From the NCBI GenBank assembly GCA_949130495.1, contig OX422221.1, positions 159,311,241-159,375,240 of the forward strand: a DNA stretch of 64,000 nucleotides, given 5' to 3'. The position numbers and the translations under genes were made by a program. The notes beneath the pieces were generated by a model. That model saw only the letters and a program-made list of their open reading frames with translations, did no database searches and was not told the origin of the DNA. Position 1 is the stretch's first letter. Every line of letters begins with the position of its first letter. Source of the stretch: Sambucus nigra. Its lineage: Eukaryota > Streptophyta > Magnoliopsida > Dipsacales > Adoxaceae. This document shows positions 10,868-22,423 of the stretch, piece by piece.

Positions 10868-10883
10868 TGGTGCCGTCTATGGA
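10868..10883 (+). other. E2 primer-binding site
   Basis: TGGTGCCGTCTATGGA begins three bases after the LTR end CA. It starts with TGG, which pairs with a tRNA CCA end. It is not the initiator-Met type seen in E3-E5. I could not match the tRNA from sequence alone; tRNA-Arg is the primer I recall for Ogre-type elements. Confidence 0.7.
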
Positions 10884-11038
10884 AAAGAGAAGACATAACT
10901 CTTCACTTCCTAGCTAAACCTCACCGGAGACTCTGGTGGTGAACCGGGCCTCCCCTCTTGCGTGGAGCTATTTAATCATTGAAGGAGGTCCTAAAAGGTA
11001 CTAAGATCATTTTCTTCCCTAGATATTTAGTTTAACAC

Positions 11039-12950
11039 ATGGCACCGGAGTTGCCATCGCCTCCTCCACCATCTGGTGTTGGAGGACCTAGTTCCAGCCA
11101 GGCGCCCCCAGTCCAAAATGGTTGAGGTGGTGGCGGCCTTGAAGTCCTTGTTTGCAACGCAACAAGCAAAGAAGGAGAAATTTTTACAACTCAACCAAAA
11201 TACGATGAGGCCACCTGGGGTCTCACCGGAGATGATTACTCCGGTAGCTATTCAACCCCATCCTGAAGCTAGGGGACCACCCCAAGCACAGCAAAAAGAC
11301 CAATATAACCCTCAGCGGAGGAGGGACGTTGCTGACCCTAGGCGTTTGCATGTGGGGAGGCAAGGAAACCCTTGCCCTGAGGATAGGTATGACGATATGG
11401 AGGCAGAGGATGCTCTAGAGGGCTACTGGGAGCCGTATGAGGTTTTGAATAACACGATACGTCCTATCTAGCAGAGCAGAGGTTGTGGGGCAGAAGAGAT
11501 GGGTGTGTCCAGAAAAGAGTATCCGCTTTTAATCGCTTGAGTAAAGTTTCGGCGGCCCGGTTAATGACCTAAGGCAGAGGTTATCCAGGTCTAGGAGTAT
11601 AGTAGGCTCACAGAGATAAGAGGGGGAACATTGGCCTCAGCATGGCCGACCCCATCATGGCCAAGACAGGGATCAAAAGGAAGTCAATAATCGACGTTGT
11701 ACAGCGGCTGAGGAACCCTCAGTCCACTCCTTGGTGGTGGCTGGGGACAACCTCAGTCAGGCCGACGTTGCAAAGCCATGGGATAACTCCATTCAACATC
11801 TTAAAGAGAAGATAGGGGACCTCATCAAAAGACGAGACCCACTGCAAAGAGGTTTCTCATAGGGTTCCCCATTCGTGGCCAGGATAGTGAGCTTCCCAAC
11901 CCCTGCCAAGTTTAAGCCACCTATGGTGTCTCCCAAGTACGATGGTAGTACCAACCCTGTGCATCATATTAAGATGTACCAGTCTGTAGTGGATATTTAT
12001 TCAATCCCAAATGAGATGAAGTTCTGGGCCTTCTCGGGGACTCTGACGGGAGCTGCGCATATTTAGTTCGACTCTCTTTCGAAGAACTCTATCGAAAACT
12101 TTAAGGGATTGGCTGAAAGATTCATTCACAATTTCTATTTTGGGGTAAGACCTCAAAAGAAGACCACCCATATGATGTATGTCAAACAAGGCAAGAACTA
12201 GATCCTAAGAGACTACATCGCTAGATTTAATAAAGAAAAATTAGAGGTTGAAGATTATGAAGAGAATATAGCTATGATCGCCCTCATAAGAGGACTCCAG
12301 AAAGGGAAGTTGTTGTGGAAGCTCACAGAAGATCCTCCTAAGTCCATGGCAGAGCTATTGGAAACTGTAGGGAAGGTCATGAACGCTGAAGAGGCCATGG
12401 CCGCAAAGTATGAGGATAAGAACGGAAGTGGCAGCGGGAAGTTTCAAAGAAAGAAAGATGGGAAAAAGAGGTCTGCCGATGAAAAGTTTGCACACTATAG
12501 TCCTCTAACTGTGAGCTACGAATACATCCTCAACGAAATCAAGAATGACTGGTCTCTGAGATGGCTGGAGAGCCGAAGGCTCCTCCTCATAAGAGGAACA
12601 AGAACCTGTGGTGTGAATTCCACCAAGACCACGGCCATGTGACAGACAAGTGCTTCGCCTTGAAGGATGAAATTGAGAAGATGTTGAAGTTTGAAAAGAT
12701 GAGGAAATATGTCGATGATAAATCTCCTAGAGGGGAAGATATGACCCTAAAAAGAAGAGAAATGACAAATGTCGAGATGATACCCCAGCGAGAAGAGATG
12801 ATGACTCGGATGGTGATGATGAGGACGATCCAGACCTCCCGTCGAAATATGACAATGCCCCTATGAAGAGGGTTGGTATGATCTCCTTCTGTGTTAACAC
12901 CATATGTGGAGGACTCACAGGGGGTGGCTCTAAAGTAGCTGACCGTAAAA
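11039..12950 (+). pseudogene. E2 gag (broken)
   Basis: A first ATG at 11039 reads MAPELPSPPPPSG and meets a stop at 11123; the frame continues after a shift at 11076-11471. The capsid-type gag domain begins near 11875 (VSFPTPAKFKPPMVSPKYDG) and runs through WAFSGTLTGAAHI. A stop stands where Trp is usual (TAG at 12064), then RFIHNFYFGV, a stop at 12199, and IARFNKEKLEVEDYEEN. A zinc knuckle of the Tat type, CEFHQDHGHVTDKC, lies near 12610-12650. Gag packages the genomic RNA in virus-like particles. At least two stops and two frameshifts inactivate it. Confidence 0.85.
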
Positions 12951-13759
12951 CTCATATGGCAGAAGCTAAGTCAGTGACCAAAGTAGAGGTTGTGATTCTG
13001 GCATCTTCAGAGGCTAAATAGAAGAGGAAAAAGGTAGATATGGATACTCTTATAGTTGGATTCTCCTGACTTGACTTCAAAGGTATCTTGGTTCTGCATG
13101 ATGACCCTTTGGTAATTACAACCAGAGTGCATGGATGTGAGGTATAAAAAATCCTCGTAAATGGAGGAAGTTCAACAGACATGATGTTCTGGCCCTGTTT
13201 TAAGAGCCTAGGCCTCAGCAGAGCAAGGTTGGTACCCAATTATCATCCATTGAAGGGATTCAACGGTGAAAAGGTCCATCCATTGGGAATTTATGAGATG
13301 GATGTACGAATGTGAGACGAGTGGCCGAAGAGGTTGACCCGAAAGATTAATTTTTTCGTTATGGATGAAAATGTCTTCTCGGTATACAACCTCGTCAGAG
13401 GACGAGTAGCTCTTAAAGAGTTTGAGGCCGTGCCATCGATGGTCCACCAAATACTAAAATTCTCGACCCCCTATGGGGTAGGGGAAGTGAAGGGTGACCA
13501 TACCTCGACACGAGAATGTTACTTCAACTCGGCCGAAGAGAGAGAGGCCCATAAGAGGGCAATTACCACATATAACATTGATACACTTGATCCTAGGGAT
13601 GAAATAAAATTAAAGAAAGGAGAGGCCGCAAAAGAGGTAGAATCCATCGTCATTAATGAGGAAGAACCGAAAAAACCCGTCCAAATCAGCAAGGCCTTAA
13701 AACCACAGATTAAGGAAGAGCTGATAATATTTTTGAAGAAGAGGAAGAGTGTCTTTGCT
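12951..13759 (+). pseudogene. E2 protease and linker (broken, active-site Asp changed)
   Basis: The retropepsin motif expected as V-D-G-G-S-S reads VNGGSSTDMMF, with Asn at 13160-13162 (AAT). That single change removes the catalytic Asp. Stops occur at about 13018, 13067, 13144 and 13314. The linker that follows (MDEN, then TYNIDTLDPRDEIKLKKG, then an acidic stretch) stays open from 13334 to the TAG at 13760. Protease would cut the gag-pol precursor. E1 keeps only the part after 13290. Confidence 0.82.
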
Positions 13760-13762
13760 TAG

Positions 13763-14714
13763 AGCCACGCAGACATGCCTGGCATCAACCCGAAGGTTAT
13801 ATGCCACAAACTCAATGTGGCAGAAGATGCTAGGCCAATCAAACAAAGACGAAGAGTCTACTCCAGGGAAATGTATAATTTCATCAGGGAAAAGGTCAAA
13901 AATTTGGAAGAGGCAGAATTCATCAGGGAGGTCATATACCCATAGTGGTTATCAAACACCATCATTGTCCCTAAAGCCAATGGGAAATGGAGGATATGCG
14001 TAGACTTCACTGACCTGAATAAGTCTTGCTCGAAAGACGGCTACCCTTACCTCAGATTGAACAGATGGTAGATGCCACGGCAGGGCATGAACTTATGAGC
14101 TTCATGGATGCATATTCAGGCTACAATCAGATCTTCAAGGACCCCAAAGACTCAGAGAAGACAACATGCATCACAGACAAGGGGACATATTTCTATAAGG
14201 TCATGCCTTTTGGCTTGAAGAATGTAGGGGACACATATCAACATCTTGTAAACAAGATGTTTGAAGATCATATAGGCAAGGCCATGGAGGTATATGTAGA
14301 TGATATGTTGACAAAAATATTGAAGGCCTTCACTTACATAGCCGACCTGGAGAGAACTTTTGACACCATGGACTTATACAGGATGAAGCTCAATCCTGCC
14401 AAGTGTGTCTTCGAAGTAGGAGCTAGAAAGTTTCTTCGATTCATAGTCAATCATAGGGTAATAGAGGCCAACCCCGAGAAAATCAAGGCTTTGCTTGATA
14501 TAAAGACGCCAAGGAGTATAAAGGACGTCCAGAGGCTCACTAAAAGAGTCGCTGCACTCAACAGATTTGTTTACGGAGCTACGAACAAGTGTCTTCCGTT
14601 TTTTAAGGTGCTTAGAAAGGCCTTTGAATGCGACGAAGAGTGTGACAAGATCTTTAAACATCTCAAGTCCTACCTCAGGTCCCCCTTCTCTTATCTTAGC
14701 CCATCCTGGGGGAG
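13763..14714 (+). pseudogene. E2 reverse transcriptase (broken)
   Basis: Starts around HADMPGINPKVICHKL. The fingers motif is NGKWRICVDFTDLNK (13978-14025). A one-base loss near 14040 shifts the frame before PLPQIEQMVDATAGHELM. The palm has FMDAYSGYNQIF, MPFGLKN and the catalytic YVDD at 14293-14304. The thumb ends with TPRSIKDVQRLTKRVAALNRF. A stop at 13942 sits where Trp-Leu precedes the fingers. After the frameshift, the palm and thumb are open for about 230 codons, better kept than in E1. Confidence 0.88.
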
Positions 14715-15212
14715 AAGTTGTATGTTTATCTAGCAGTCTCGGAGTCAGCTATAAGTGCAGCTATAGTACAAGAAGACGTTGGGGTACAAAGGCATGTATA
14801 CTTCAATAGTAAGGCCCTTTAAGGGTCCGAACAGAACTATCCTCAGATATAGAAGTTGGCCTATGCTTTGATATGCGCTTCCAAGAAGATGAAACCTTAT
14901 TTCTAATCCCACTCCATGGTCATCCTCACTGACTCCCCACTAAGGCAAGTCCTCCACAAGCCTGAGAAATCAGGTAGATTGATGACCTGGGCCATTGAGT
15001 TGGGAGAGTATGACCTTATTTATCAACCTAGGGTGGATATTAAAGGACATGCACTCGTAGACTTTGTTACTGAGTTCACATGGGAAGAGGCTAAAGTTGA
15101 GAATAATCCAAAGATTACAGAGGTATCAAATAGTAAAGTCTCTCGAGAACTGGAAGAGGTTGTGTCCGGCAGAGCCAGAAAAGGAGTAGCTGAGAATGAG
15201 GAAGACAAATAG
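14715..15212 (+). pseudogene. E2 first RNase H-like domain (broken)
   Basis: Begins after a frame change at 14680-14715: LYVYLAVSESAISAAIV, again without the usual catalytic Asp. Then comes a stop in the ALQGSE region (14819), further stops around 14848 and 14904, LTDSPLRQVLHKPEKSG near 14925-14980, and a connection segment ending GHALVDFVTEFTWEEAK. It closes with TAG at 15210. This is the degenerate RNase H kept by Tat elements next to the acquired one. Confidence 0.78.
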
Positions 15213-15239
15213 CATTTCAACAAGGAACCCTATCATAGG

Positions 15240-15800
15240 GGAACTTCTCTTCAAATGAAGGTATTTGGAACCTCTTCATTGACGGGTCTTCTTACGAAAG
15301 TGGAAGCGGTGCAGGGCTGATACTGTCAGCTTCGGATGGTACCAATATTGAATATGCCCTAAGGTTCAACTTTAAAGCATTGAACAACAAGTATGAATAT
15401 GAGGCCTTGGTAGCATGACTCTCCTTGGCAAAAGCCCTTAGAGTTGGCCAACTCCTACTTCACAGTGACTCAAGGTTGATTGTCAACCAAGTACTTGGAG
15501 TATATGAGGCCAAGGATGAAAGGATGTCCAAATACCTGAAGAGGGTAAGAATGATGCTAGAAGTCTTAAAAGAGGTGAAGATGAAGAGGGTACCTTGATA
15601 AAATAATGGTCATGCAGACGCACTAGCAAAGTTGGCTTCAGCAATAAGGACATGCATCAGAAGGATAGTACCAGTCGAGATACTTCTCAAACCAACTATT
15701 GAGGAAGAAGAGGTTGCCAACTCTTGCCTCAACTTGAACCTAGGAGATTCATGGATGGACACCCTTATCAAATATATTAGAGAGGGAGAGCTATCGGAAT
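15240..15800 (+). pseudogene. E2 second RNase H domain (broken)
   Basis: Motifs: NLFIDGSS near 15270-15290, KYEYEALVA near 15393-15416 followed by a TGA, LLHSDSRLIVNQ near 15458-15492, and HADALAKLAS near 15611-15640 preceded by two stops (15597-15602). All four acidic catalytic residues can still be read. The linker VEILLKPTIEEEEV leads into integrase. It is homologous to the open copy in E1 at 1950-2510. Confidence 0.82.
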
Positions 15801-16970
15801 CGAAGCTAGAAAGGAGGAAATTGAGGTACAGAACTGTTAATTTCTCAATAATAGGAGATGTCCTTTATAAAAAAAAGATTTCTACTACCTCTCCTCAGAT
15901 GTGTCCATCCCGCAGAAGTCCCCCACGTCCTATAGGGCGTACACGAGGCTTCTTTCTGTTCACATAGGAGGAAGACCTTTAGCCAAGAGAATAATTATGC
16001 AAGGATACTGGTGGTCGACCTTGGCCAAAGATGTTGCTGCCTACGTGAAGAGATATGATAAGTGCCATAGATTCTCTACTATCCCTCATCAACCTCATTA
16101 AACTCTGACGTCGATCATTTCCTCTTGGCTATTTACAGTATGGGGGATTGACTTGGTGGGACCATTGCCAAGAGCTGCGAACAATTATCGATTTCTGATA
16201 GTTACAATTGATTATTTCTCCAAGTGGGTAGAGGATGAGCCGATGATCACGATTACAGAGTAAAAGACCTTCCAGTTCATCTGGAAGAGCATCATATATA
16301 AACATGGTCTTCCAAACACCCTCATCTCAGACAACAGAGCCCAGTTCAAGAATTCTTCCTTCGAAAAATATTATGACACAGTGGGGATAAAGCAGTTCTT
16401 CTCCTCTCCTGGCCGACCTCAGGAAAAAGGGTAGACTGAGGTCACGAATCGAACCATCCTCGATGGGATTAAGAAGAGGTTGGAAGAAGCCAAGGGGAGA
16501 TGGACGAAAGAGGTTTATGCAGTGTTATAGGACTATAGAACAACGATAAGGACACCAAGGGGGAGACCCCATTTATGTTAGCACATGGCTCAGAAGCCGT
16601 CATACCTACAGAAGTAGGACTCCCCACTCACAGAGTTCAGACCTATGACACCTAAAAGAATGGGGAAAAGAGAAGACTTGACCTAGATTTGATTGAGGCG
16701 AGAAGGAAAGACGCTGAGATCAGACAGGTAGCCTACCAGCAGAGAATAGAAAAGTTCCACAATCAGAGGGTGAAATTAGGACCTATAGTTGTAGGAGACA
16801 TGGTGCTGAAGAAGACATTGCAGAAGGCAAACAAACTCTAGCCTAACTGGCATTGTCCTTACAGAGTAGTCTATGAGGTTGTACCCAGTACTTACCGATT
16901 AGAAAATCTCGAGGGAGAACCTTTCTCCAATCCATGGAACGCTGATCACCTGAAGAAGTATTACATATGA
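15801..16970 (+). pseudogene. E2 integrase (broken)
   Basis: Zinc finger: the first Cys of the CxxC pair is changed (RYDKCH near 16050; E1 has CDKC). The core has GIDLVGPLP (about 16148), LISDN (about 16326) and TEVTNR (about 16436, after a stop in place of Gln). It ends with a NADHLKKYYI-stop at 16970. Several stops (about 16098, 16261, 16432 and 16528) and a frameshift near 16560 make it dead. Its C-terminal 24 bp, lost in E1, are present here. Confidence 0.85.
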
Positions 16971-17055
16971 TGTTGCAATTGTTTCTATGTAAATGTATAA
17001 TTTTATAAAGAGAGTAATAACGAGAAGAGCAGTTCATGTATCAATACTTTGTTTC

Positions 17056-18075
17056 ATCATGATTTAGTGGAAAAATTATGAGGTGAAACGTCATTATATG
17101 GTGACCTCAGACCTTAAAACATCATAATCTTGTGACAAGGTCTGAGGTGAAACATCTTAGTTTGATGACCTCAGACCTTAAACAACATTAATTTGGTGAA
17201 ATTTATGAGGGTAACATCTTATTTTAATGACCTCATACCTTAAACATAGTTAATTTGGTGAAAATTTATGAGGGTAACATCTTAGTTTGGTGACCTCAGA
17301 CCTTAAAACATCATAATTTAGTGACAGGGTCTGAGGTGAAGCATCTTAGTTTGATGACCTCAGACCTTAAACATCATTAATTTGGTGAAATTTATGAGGG
17401 TAACATCTTAGTTTGATGACCTCAGACCTTAAAACATCATAATTTGATGATAAGGTCTGAGGTGAAACATCATAGTATGATGACCTCAGAGCTTAAACAT
17501 CATTAATTTAGTGAAATTTATAAGGGTAACATCTTAGTTTGGTGACCTCAGACCTTAAAACATCATAATTTGGTGATAAGGTTTGAGGTGAAACATCTTA
17601 GTTTGATGGCCTCGAACTTTAAATATCATTAATTTGGTGAAATTTATGAGGGTAACATCTTAGTTTAGTGACCTCAGACCTTAAAACATCATAATTTGGT
17701 GACAAGGTCTGAGGTGAAACATCTTAGTTTGATGACCTCGGACCTTGAACATCATTAATTTGATGAAATTTATGGGGGTAACATCTTAGTTTGATGATCT
17801 CAGACCTTAAACATCATTAATTTGGTGAAAATTTATGATGGTAACATCTTAGTTTGGTGACCTCAGACCTTAAAACATCATAATTTGGTGACAGGGTCTA
17901 AGATGAAGCATCTTAGTTTGATGACCACGGACCTTAAACATCATTAATTTGGTGAAATTTATGAGGGTAACATCTTAGTTAGATGACCTCAGACCTTAAA
18001 CATCATTAATTTTGTGAAAATTTATGAGGGTAACATCTTAGTTAGATGACCTCAGACCTTAAACATCACTTGATG
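17056..18075 (+). repeat. E2 3' region tandem array with inverted blocks
   Basis: The same word family as E1 (ACATCATAATTTGGTGA, GACCTCAGACCTTAAA), but ordered in a longer unit of roughly 110-130 bp. The unit alternates ATTTATGAGGGTAACATCTT blocks with GGTCTGAGGTGAAACATC blocks. ACCTCAGACCTT and its exact complement AAGGTCTGAGGT occur about 20 bases apart in several units (for example 17104-17115 with 17137-17148), so transcripts could form hairpins. No coding is evident. Confidence 0.88.
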
Positions 18076-18265
18076 GGAAGTATGATTTGCAAGACAATAT
18101 TCAAGAAAGCATTCATCGAAAGAAGCAAAATCCTCTGAAGAGGATAATATAACCCGAAGAAGTCAGAATTACAAGACAACATGCCTTAGAGTATGTTATA
18201 AGAGGTTACAAACAATTATAGATGAGAAACGAAAATTACAAGTGTAAAGCTTCACAAATCATGGT

Positions 18266-19194
18266 CTAGGTGTCTACAGCCATAGGGTTGGTAACCTCGT
18301 CCCCATTATCTTGTCCGACGTTGGTAACCTCGGCCCCATCATATCGAGGTTTGACATCCTCTGTCTCTATAACTTCCAGTGGGGCGGTCTCTGTAGGAGC
18401 TGCACCTTCTCCTTCCTCCTCGACCTCTTGAAAGGACTAAGAAAACTGAGGGTTACTATAGCTGAGACCAATGAAGTCTGAGGCTGTCAAGCTCGCTGAT
18501 TCTTATTCCTTAATGGCCTCCCATTTACTAGTGGCTTTAACACCTCTTTCAAGGTAGTCAAAGTCGAAACTTATAAATTGGTCAGAGACCTTATAGTCGG
18601 ACAAAATCTTCTCAGAGGTATCCTCAAGGGAAGCTTTCACAGCAGCATCAACCTTTTCTTGAAGAACGTCATCCTTGACCCTCAGGGCAGAGGTGTGGTC
18701 CTTCTGGAGCTTATCCATGTCCCTGTCCCTCTGCTTCACCTTATTCTCAGACGTCTCCAAGGCGACCTTCAGACGTTCAACCTCATTATTTAGAGAGGCC
18801 TCCACCTTTTGGGCCTCTTTTCCCTTTTCAATAAAGGGCAGCTTCCTCAGGGTCTAGTCAACGAACTGGTGCATGGACAGGATACCCTGCAATACAAAGT
18901 CAGGTGTATGAATGCAAACCTTAATCCAATAAAAGCTGAGGTTAGACATGGAATAAAAAAAAGGAAAAGTTTTTACCTAGATAGACCTGTGAAGGCAAAA
19001 CTCGATCAAAAGAGGGGTATCAATCGAGCATAGAAAATGCTTATTTGCATCGGTCATTGCAGAGCCGATGGCATCCATTGCCTTCGGACCATAACCTATC
19101 AGGCTGTTACTGATCTTCAGCTGCTCCAGACGAGCAGCCAATACGTCATCATAAGAGATTGGGATGGACTTTTGGTGCTTACTCGACCTCGGAT
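18266..19194 (-). pseudogene. E2 antisense gene, 3' part (end of exon 2 and exon 3)
   Basis: Continues the gene that starts at 41261. Exon 2 resumes at 19194 right after E3 and stays open to its last codon, where TAG replaces the CAG seen in E1 (before the donor at 18976). Exon 3 starts at 18886 (GILSMHQFVD) in phase 0 and reaches TAG at 18266-18268, exactly 206 codons later. It is a long coiled coil with heptads around NNEVERLKVALETSENKVKQ, ending near DYLERGVKATSKW. Stops occur at about 18857, 18503 and in the C-terminal tail. The product is unknown; the coiled coil suggests self-association. The E1 counterpart is 6157-5058. Confidence 0.75.
18887..18976 (-). other. E2 antisense gene, predicted intron B (90 bp, phase 0)
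   Basis: The donor is CTATCTAG/GTAAAAACTTTTCC and the acceptor CTTTGTATTGCAG/GGTATCC, with T-rich sequence between. It is homologous in place and phase to E1 5681-5763, although the intron sequences themselves have diverged. Confidence 0.78.
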
Positions 19195-20175
19195 TGTGAC
19201 ACCCCGCCTAATTAAATACCGGGTGATCAGTCCTTTATTAAACTATAACCAAGGTGAACGGTTGGTTCATTCTTAGCATCATTGTCACATAAATAAATTT
19301 TCCAATTAAACACCCTAAATAATTAAGCTAAGTGACAAAACCATTTTTAGACTTCAATTTCCAATTTTAATTTAAAACCAATATTTAAAACCTTACATAA
19401 TCCATGGTTTAAAAATCACACAATAATTTGACTGGAAAATATAATCCAAGAAAATTAAACATTCAACTAAATAAGTCCAACATTAAAACTTTAAAGGAAA
19501 GACATCCTGGCCGTAAAAATCCCAAAGTATAAATGTTGGAATTGGATGAATCATAATCTCTGATAAAACCGACTGAATAAATGAAATAGGGGGACACGTG
19601 CCCAACTGGATAAAGTAAAACTAAAAGTGGAATCAATGATGAGATCGTCTAAGCAAGAGGCCCGCAACTCCCACCTAAACTGCAGCACGTTCCTTCCAAA
19701 GGATCCTATGCAAGACGCCCCTGTGGATGGGCACCTGTAATATATACATATATATACAAGAGAGAAGAGAAAATACGAAACGGGTCAGAGCCCGATTGTA
19801 AAACAGTTTAAAATTAGTTTAGCAAGTATTTAAAGTTCTTACCGGCTAATGCAATAATCATATTAGTGCGTAACTCCCTTGAGAAATTCTCACCTCTCTT
19901 CTAATGTGCACACCTATCGCACTAATACTCCCAACAGTTTAACTTATCTTAAGTTACTCATAAGATTTCATGCCAATAATTTCTAATGTTAAGAAAGTTA
20001 ATTTTATTTAAAAGCAAAGTTCTCACATAAACCTCATTTGATTATAAAGTTTCCCAATAACACATCATACTTTTCAAACACTTATTCCCAAGTTGAAATC
20101 ATTATTCATTTCTTACTTACCATAGTCACAGTAGGTAGTTTTCAAATTTCAAGTTTAAATATATATTAACTACTC

Positions 20176-20180
<5 letters not shown>

Positions 20181-20239
<59 letters not shown>
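20181..20239. repeat. (AT)n microsatellite in E3 left LTR
   Basis: About 29 AT units. The paired LTR has only about 8 units at 37741-37754, so the expansion is recent or a slippage product. Confidence 0.95.
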
Positions 20240-20244
<5 letters not shown>

Positions 20245-21047
20245 ACGGCAACCCACATAACATTTATGGTGCTGGCATACTCTGCTATCCAGTCCCCGTA
20301 TCACTCGTATTAAGGGAAATACTAGTTCGGAATCACTCTCGAACTGTATTAACACAAAACACATACAAATTGAGGCGAAGCATAGTTCCAAGTCACTAAG
20401 AGGTCAGCACATACCCTCACGTCTCTTAGGACCGTCTGAATATCGATTTGATAGCCTGTACAAAGGATTCCTATGTTCAAGGGTATGAGTCAATATCCCC
20501 CATAAAGGTCCCATCGAGATAAGACTATCCTTGCACGGTAACCCCAGGGATAGCAAGTAGCGCGGGCATGATTTTTACACGTATATAGTATATACACAAA
20601 CACAGTCATATATGTATACTACTATTCCCATTTCAAATTTAGGTACACCCACGACCCCTACTTATGATATTCATTCTTATTGCACATTACTAAATTTTCC
20701 CGAATAACGGTTCGACCCTTTTACTTATTTATGGGATTATTCCAACTTACTACGTAACACTCGTAAATTCCTATTTTTCCCCAAGTATAATTTCAGTAGG
20801 TACTCATTTATTTTACAACGTAACTTTCTTTCGAGTCTCACCCTTTAAACACATGTTCCCATTATCTTAAGTGTAAAACACCTTTGTTAAATTTTAATCT
20901 CGTCTTACAATAAGGGTTCCATTTTTATAGAGTCCTACTTGTCTTATTTATCTCCCACAATATTCTAACAATAATGTCCAAGAATTTATATTCTTTTAAG
21001 TTGGAACCGACTATTAAAAAAAAAGGAATTTGAGTTTTCCAGGAGGG

Positions 21048-21123
21048 GTCGATCGATCGATGGCAGGTGCTCGATCGATCGATGCGTCGATCGATCAATG
21101 ATCCTGGGTCGATCGGTCGATCA
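21048..21123. repeat. TCGATCGA palindrome cluster in E3 left LTR
   Basis: Four blocks of the self-complementary word TCGATCGATCGA, each with short spacers (GGCAGGTGC, TGCG, ATCCTGGG). The right copy at 38561-38632 has the same four blocks, with fewer point changes. Confidence 0.9.
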
Positions 21124-22225
21124 AGCAGGTATAACGAAACTGCAGAATTTTCAGTTACAGGTTTCTTCTTCCAAAATCATACAAATCAATATGTTTGACT
21201 TCCAAACTCCCAACAATTTGTACTACAAGTATTTTATTCTCAAATAAGTGGTATTCTACGTAAGGCATGCGAATTTTCATCATGAATAACGAATTAAATG
21301 GGGCATAATCCATAAAAATATCAAGAACCCTAATATTTTCTTTATTTAGTTTCTTGCCATTCTTTTACCAGATTTCATACTCCCAATTTACTATCATTTC
21401 GTGGTTAAATCTCTACATGTTAATTTGATTTCCAGAGTACATCTTTTACCTATACATCATACAAATTCAAGTCTCCAAAATAGGTTTTTCTTGCATAAAA
21501 ACTAGTCCTAATCAATCCTAAACTAATATCTTTGAAGCATTAACTGAAATATAACAAGATAGATACTTGCCTGGGAATTCTTGGTTCAGATTTGTGGAGA
21601 TATTGGTGTGGTTGTGATCCTCGTTGCGCGATCTAACGTTCGGTGGCGACGGCGGTGCAAACAGTGGAGTTCTTGGCCTAGAACTCCTTGGAATGCTCTT
21701 CCTCTTCCTCTCCAATGGCCGTCTAAGGTTTATGGTTCTTCTAACCCTAGAAGATGACTCCTACCATCTGATATAACCTTAGAAAAATCGTGGGTTTCCA
21801 TGCCCAAAAATATAAAATGCCTAAAACGCCCTCCCGGGATGTTAATTAGGCCTAGAATTGCCCCGAGACCCAAACAAAACTCTCGGGTACATTATTTTGA
21901 CTATCTCGACCCTTACGGACACATTGATGCACTGAAAATGGCCATATGGGTGACTTATAATTTATTCACTTTAATTAGTTTAAATTTAATCTCGACACGA
22001 CACTGGCGCGTCCCGATAAATTTCCAAAATTATCAAATTAGATTCTCGTGATAATTTTACTAAATTTAATTACACCACTTACTTTACCCATAAAGTAGCT
22101 TACAACAAAATTCCGATAATTTCTAACTCTTACCACGCTAGTAAGTATTTAAATGATTTTTTGGATTAATATTAATTTAAAATCTCTAATTAAATTTAGT
22201 AAATCCCCAAAATTAAAAGTCATCC

Positions 22226-22417
22226 CTAATAACGGAATTTCGTCCCGAAATTCGAAAAATAAGGTGTACTTGGTAAGAATAACTCTGGGTACTTCTCATG
22301 CATGTCCGCCTCACGCTCCCAAGTGGATTCCTCCACATTATGATGTTCCCACTGGACCCGTACAAGTTGGACTACTTTCGACCTCAATCTTCTTTCGCTA
22401 TGGTCTAGAATAGCCAC
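22226..22417 (-). pseudogene. E3 chromodomain
   Basis: Reads RRLRSKVVQLVRVQWEHH, then NVEESTWEREADMHEKYPELF, cited here in parts. This is the chromodomain that follows integrase in chromoviruses and can bind histone marks to steer insertion. The aromatic and acidic core (W, E-E-T-W, E) is kept. It is separated from the integrase C-terminus at 22424 by a stop. The reading ends at 22226, a few bases from the LTR, where the polypurine tract should be. Confidence 0.85.
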
Positions 22418-22423
22418 TGGCCT

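Larger units (their letters stand above)
19195..22223 (-). repeat. E3 3' LTR (left copy)
   Basis: Starts TGTGACACCCCGCC and matches the right copy closely along its length. Homology stops at 22223; the last 19 bases of the right copy (ending GTGTATTACA) and the polypurine tract are missing here, and the sequence runs straight into the 3' end of pol. It holds an (AT)n run at 20181-20239 and a palindrome cluster at 21048-21123. Confidence 0.9.

Noticed and set aside
21518..21715. A 65-codon frame with SRPRTPLFAPPSPP, repeated at 39030-39227
   Set aside because: It is present in both E3 LTRs and on the - strand. It could be a short leader peptide, but nothing beyond LTR identity supports coding.
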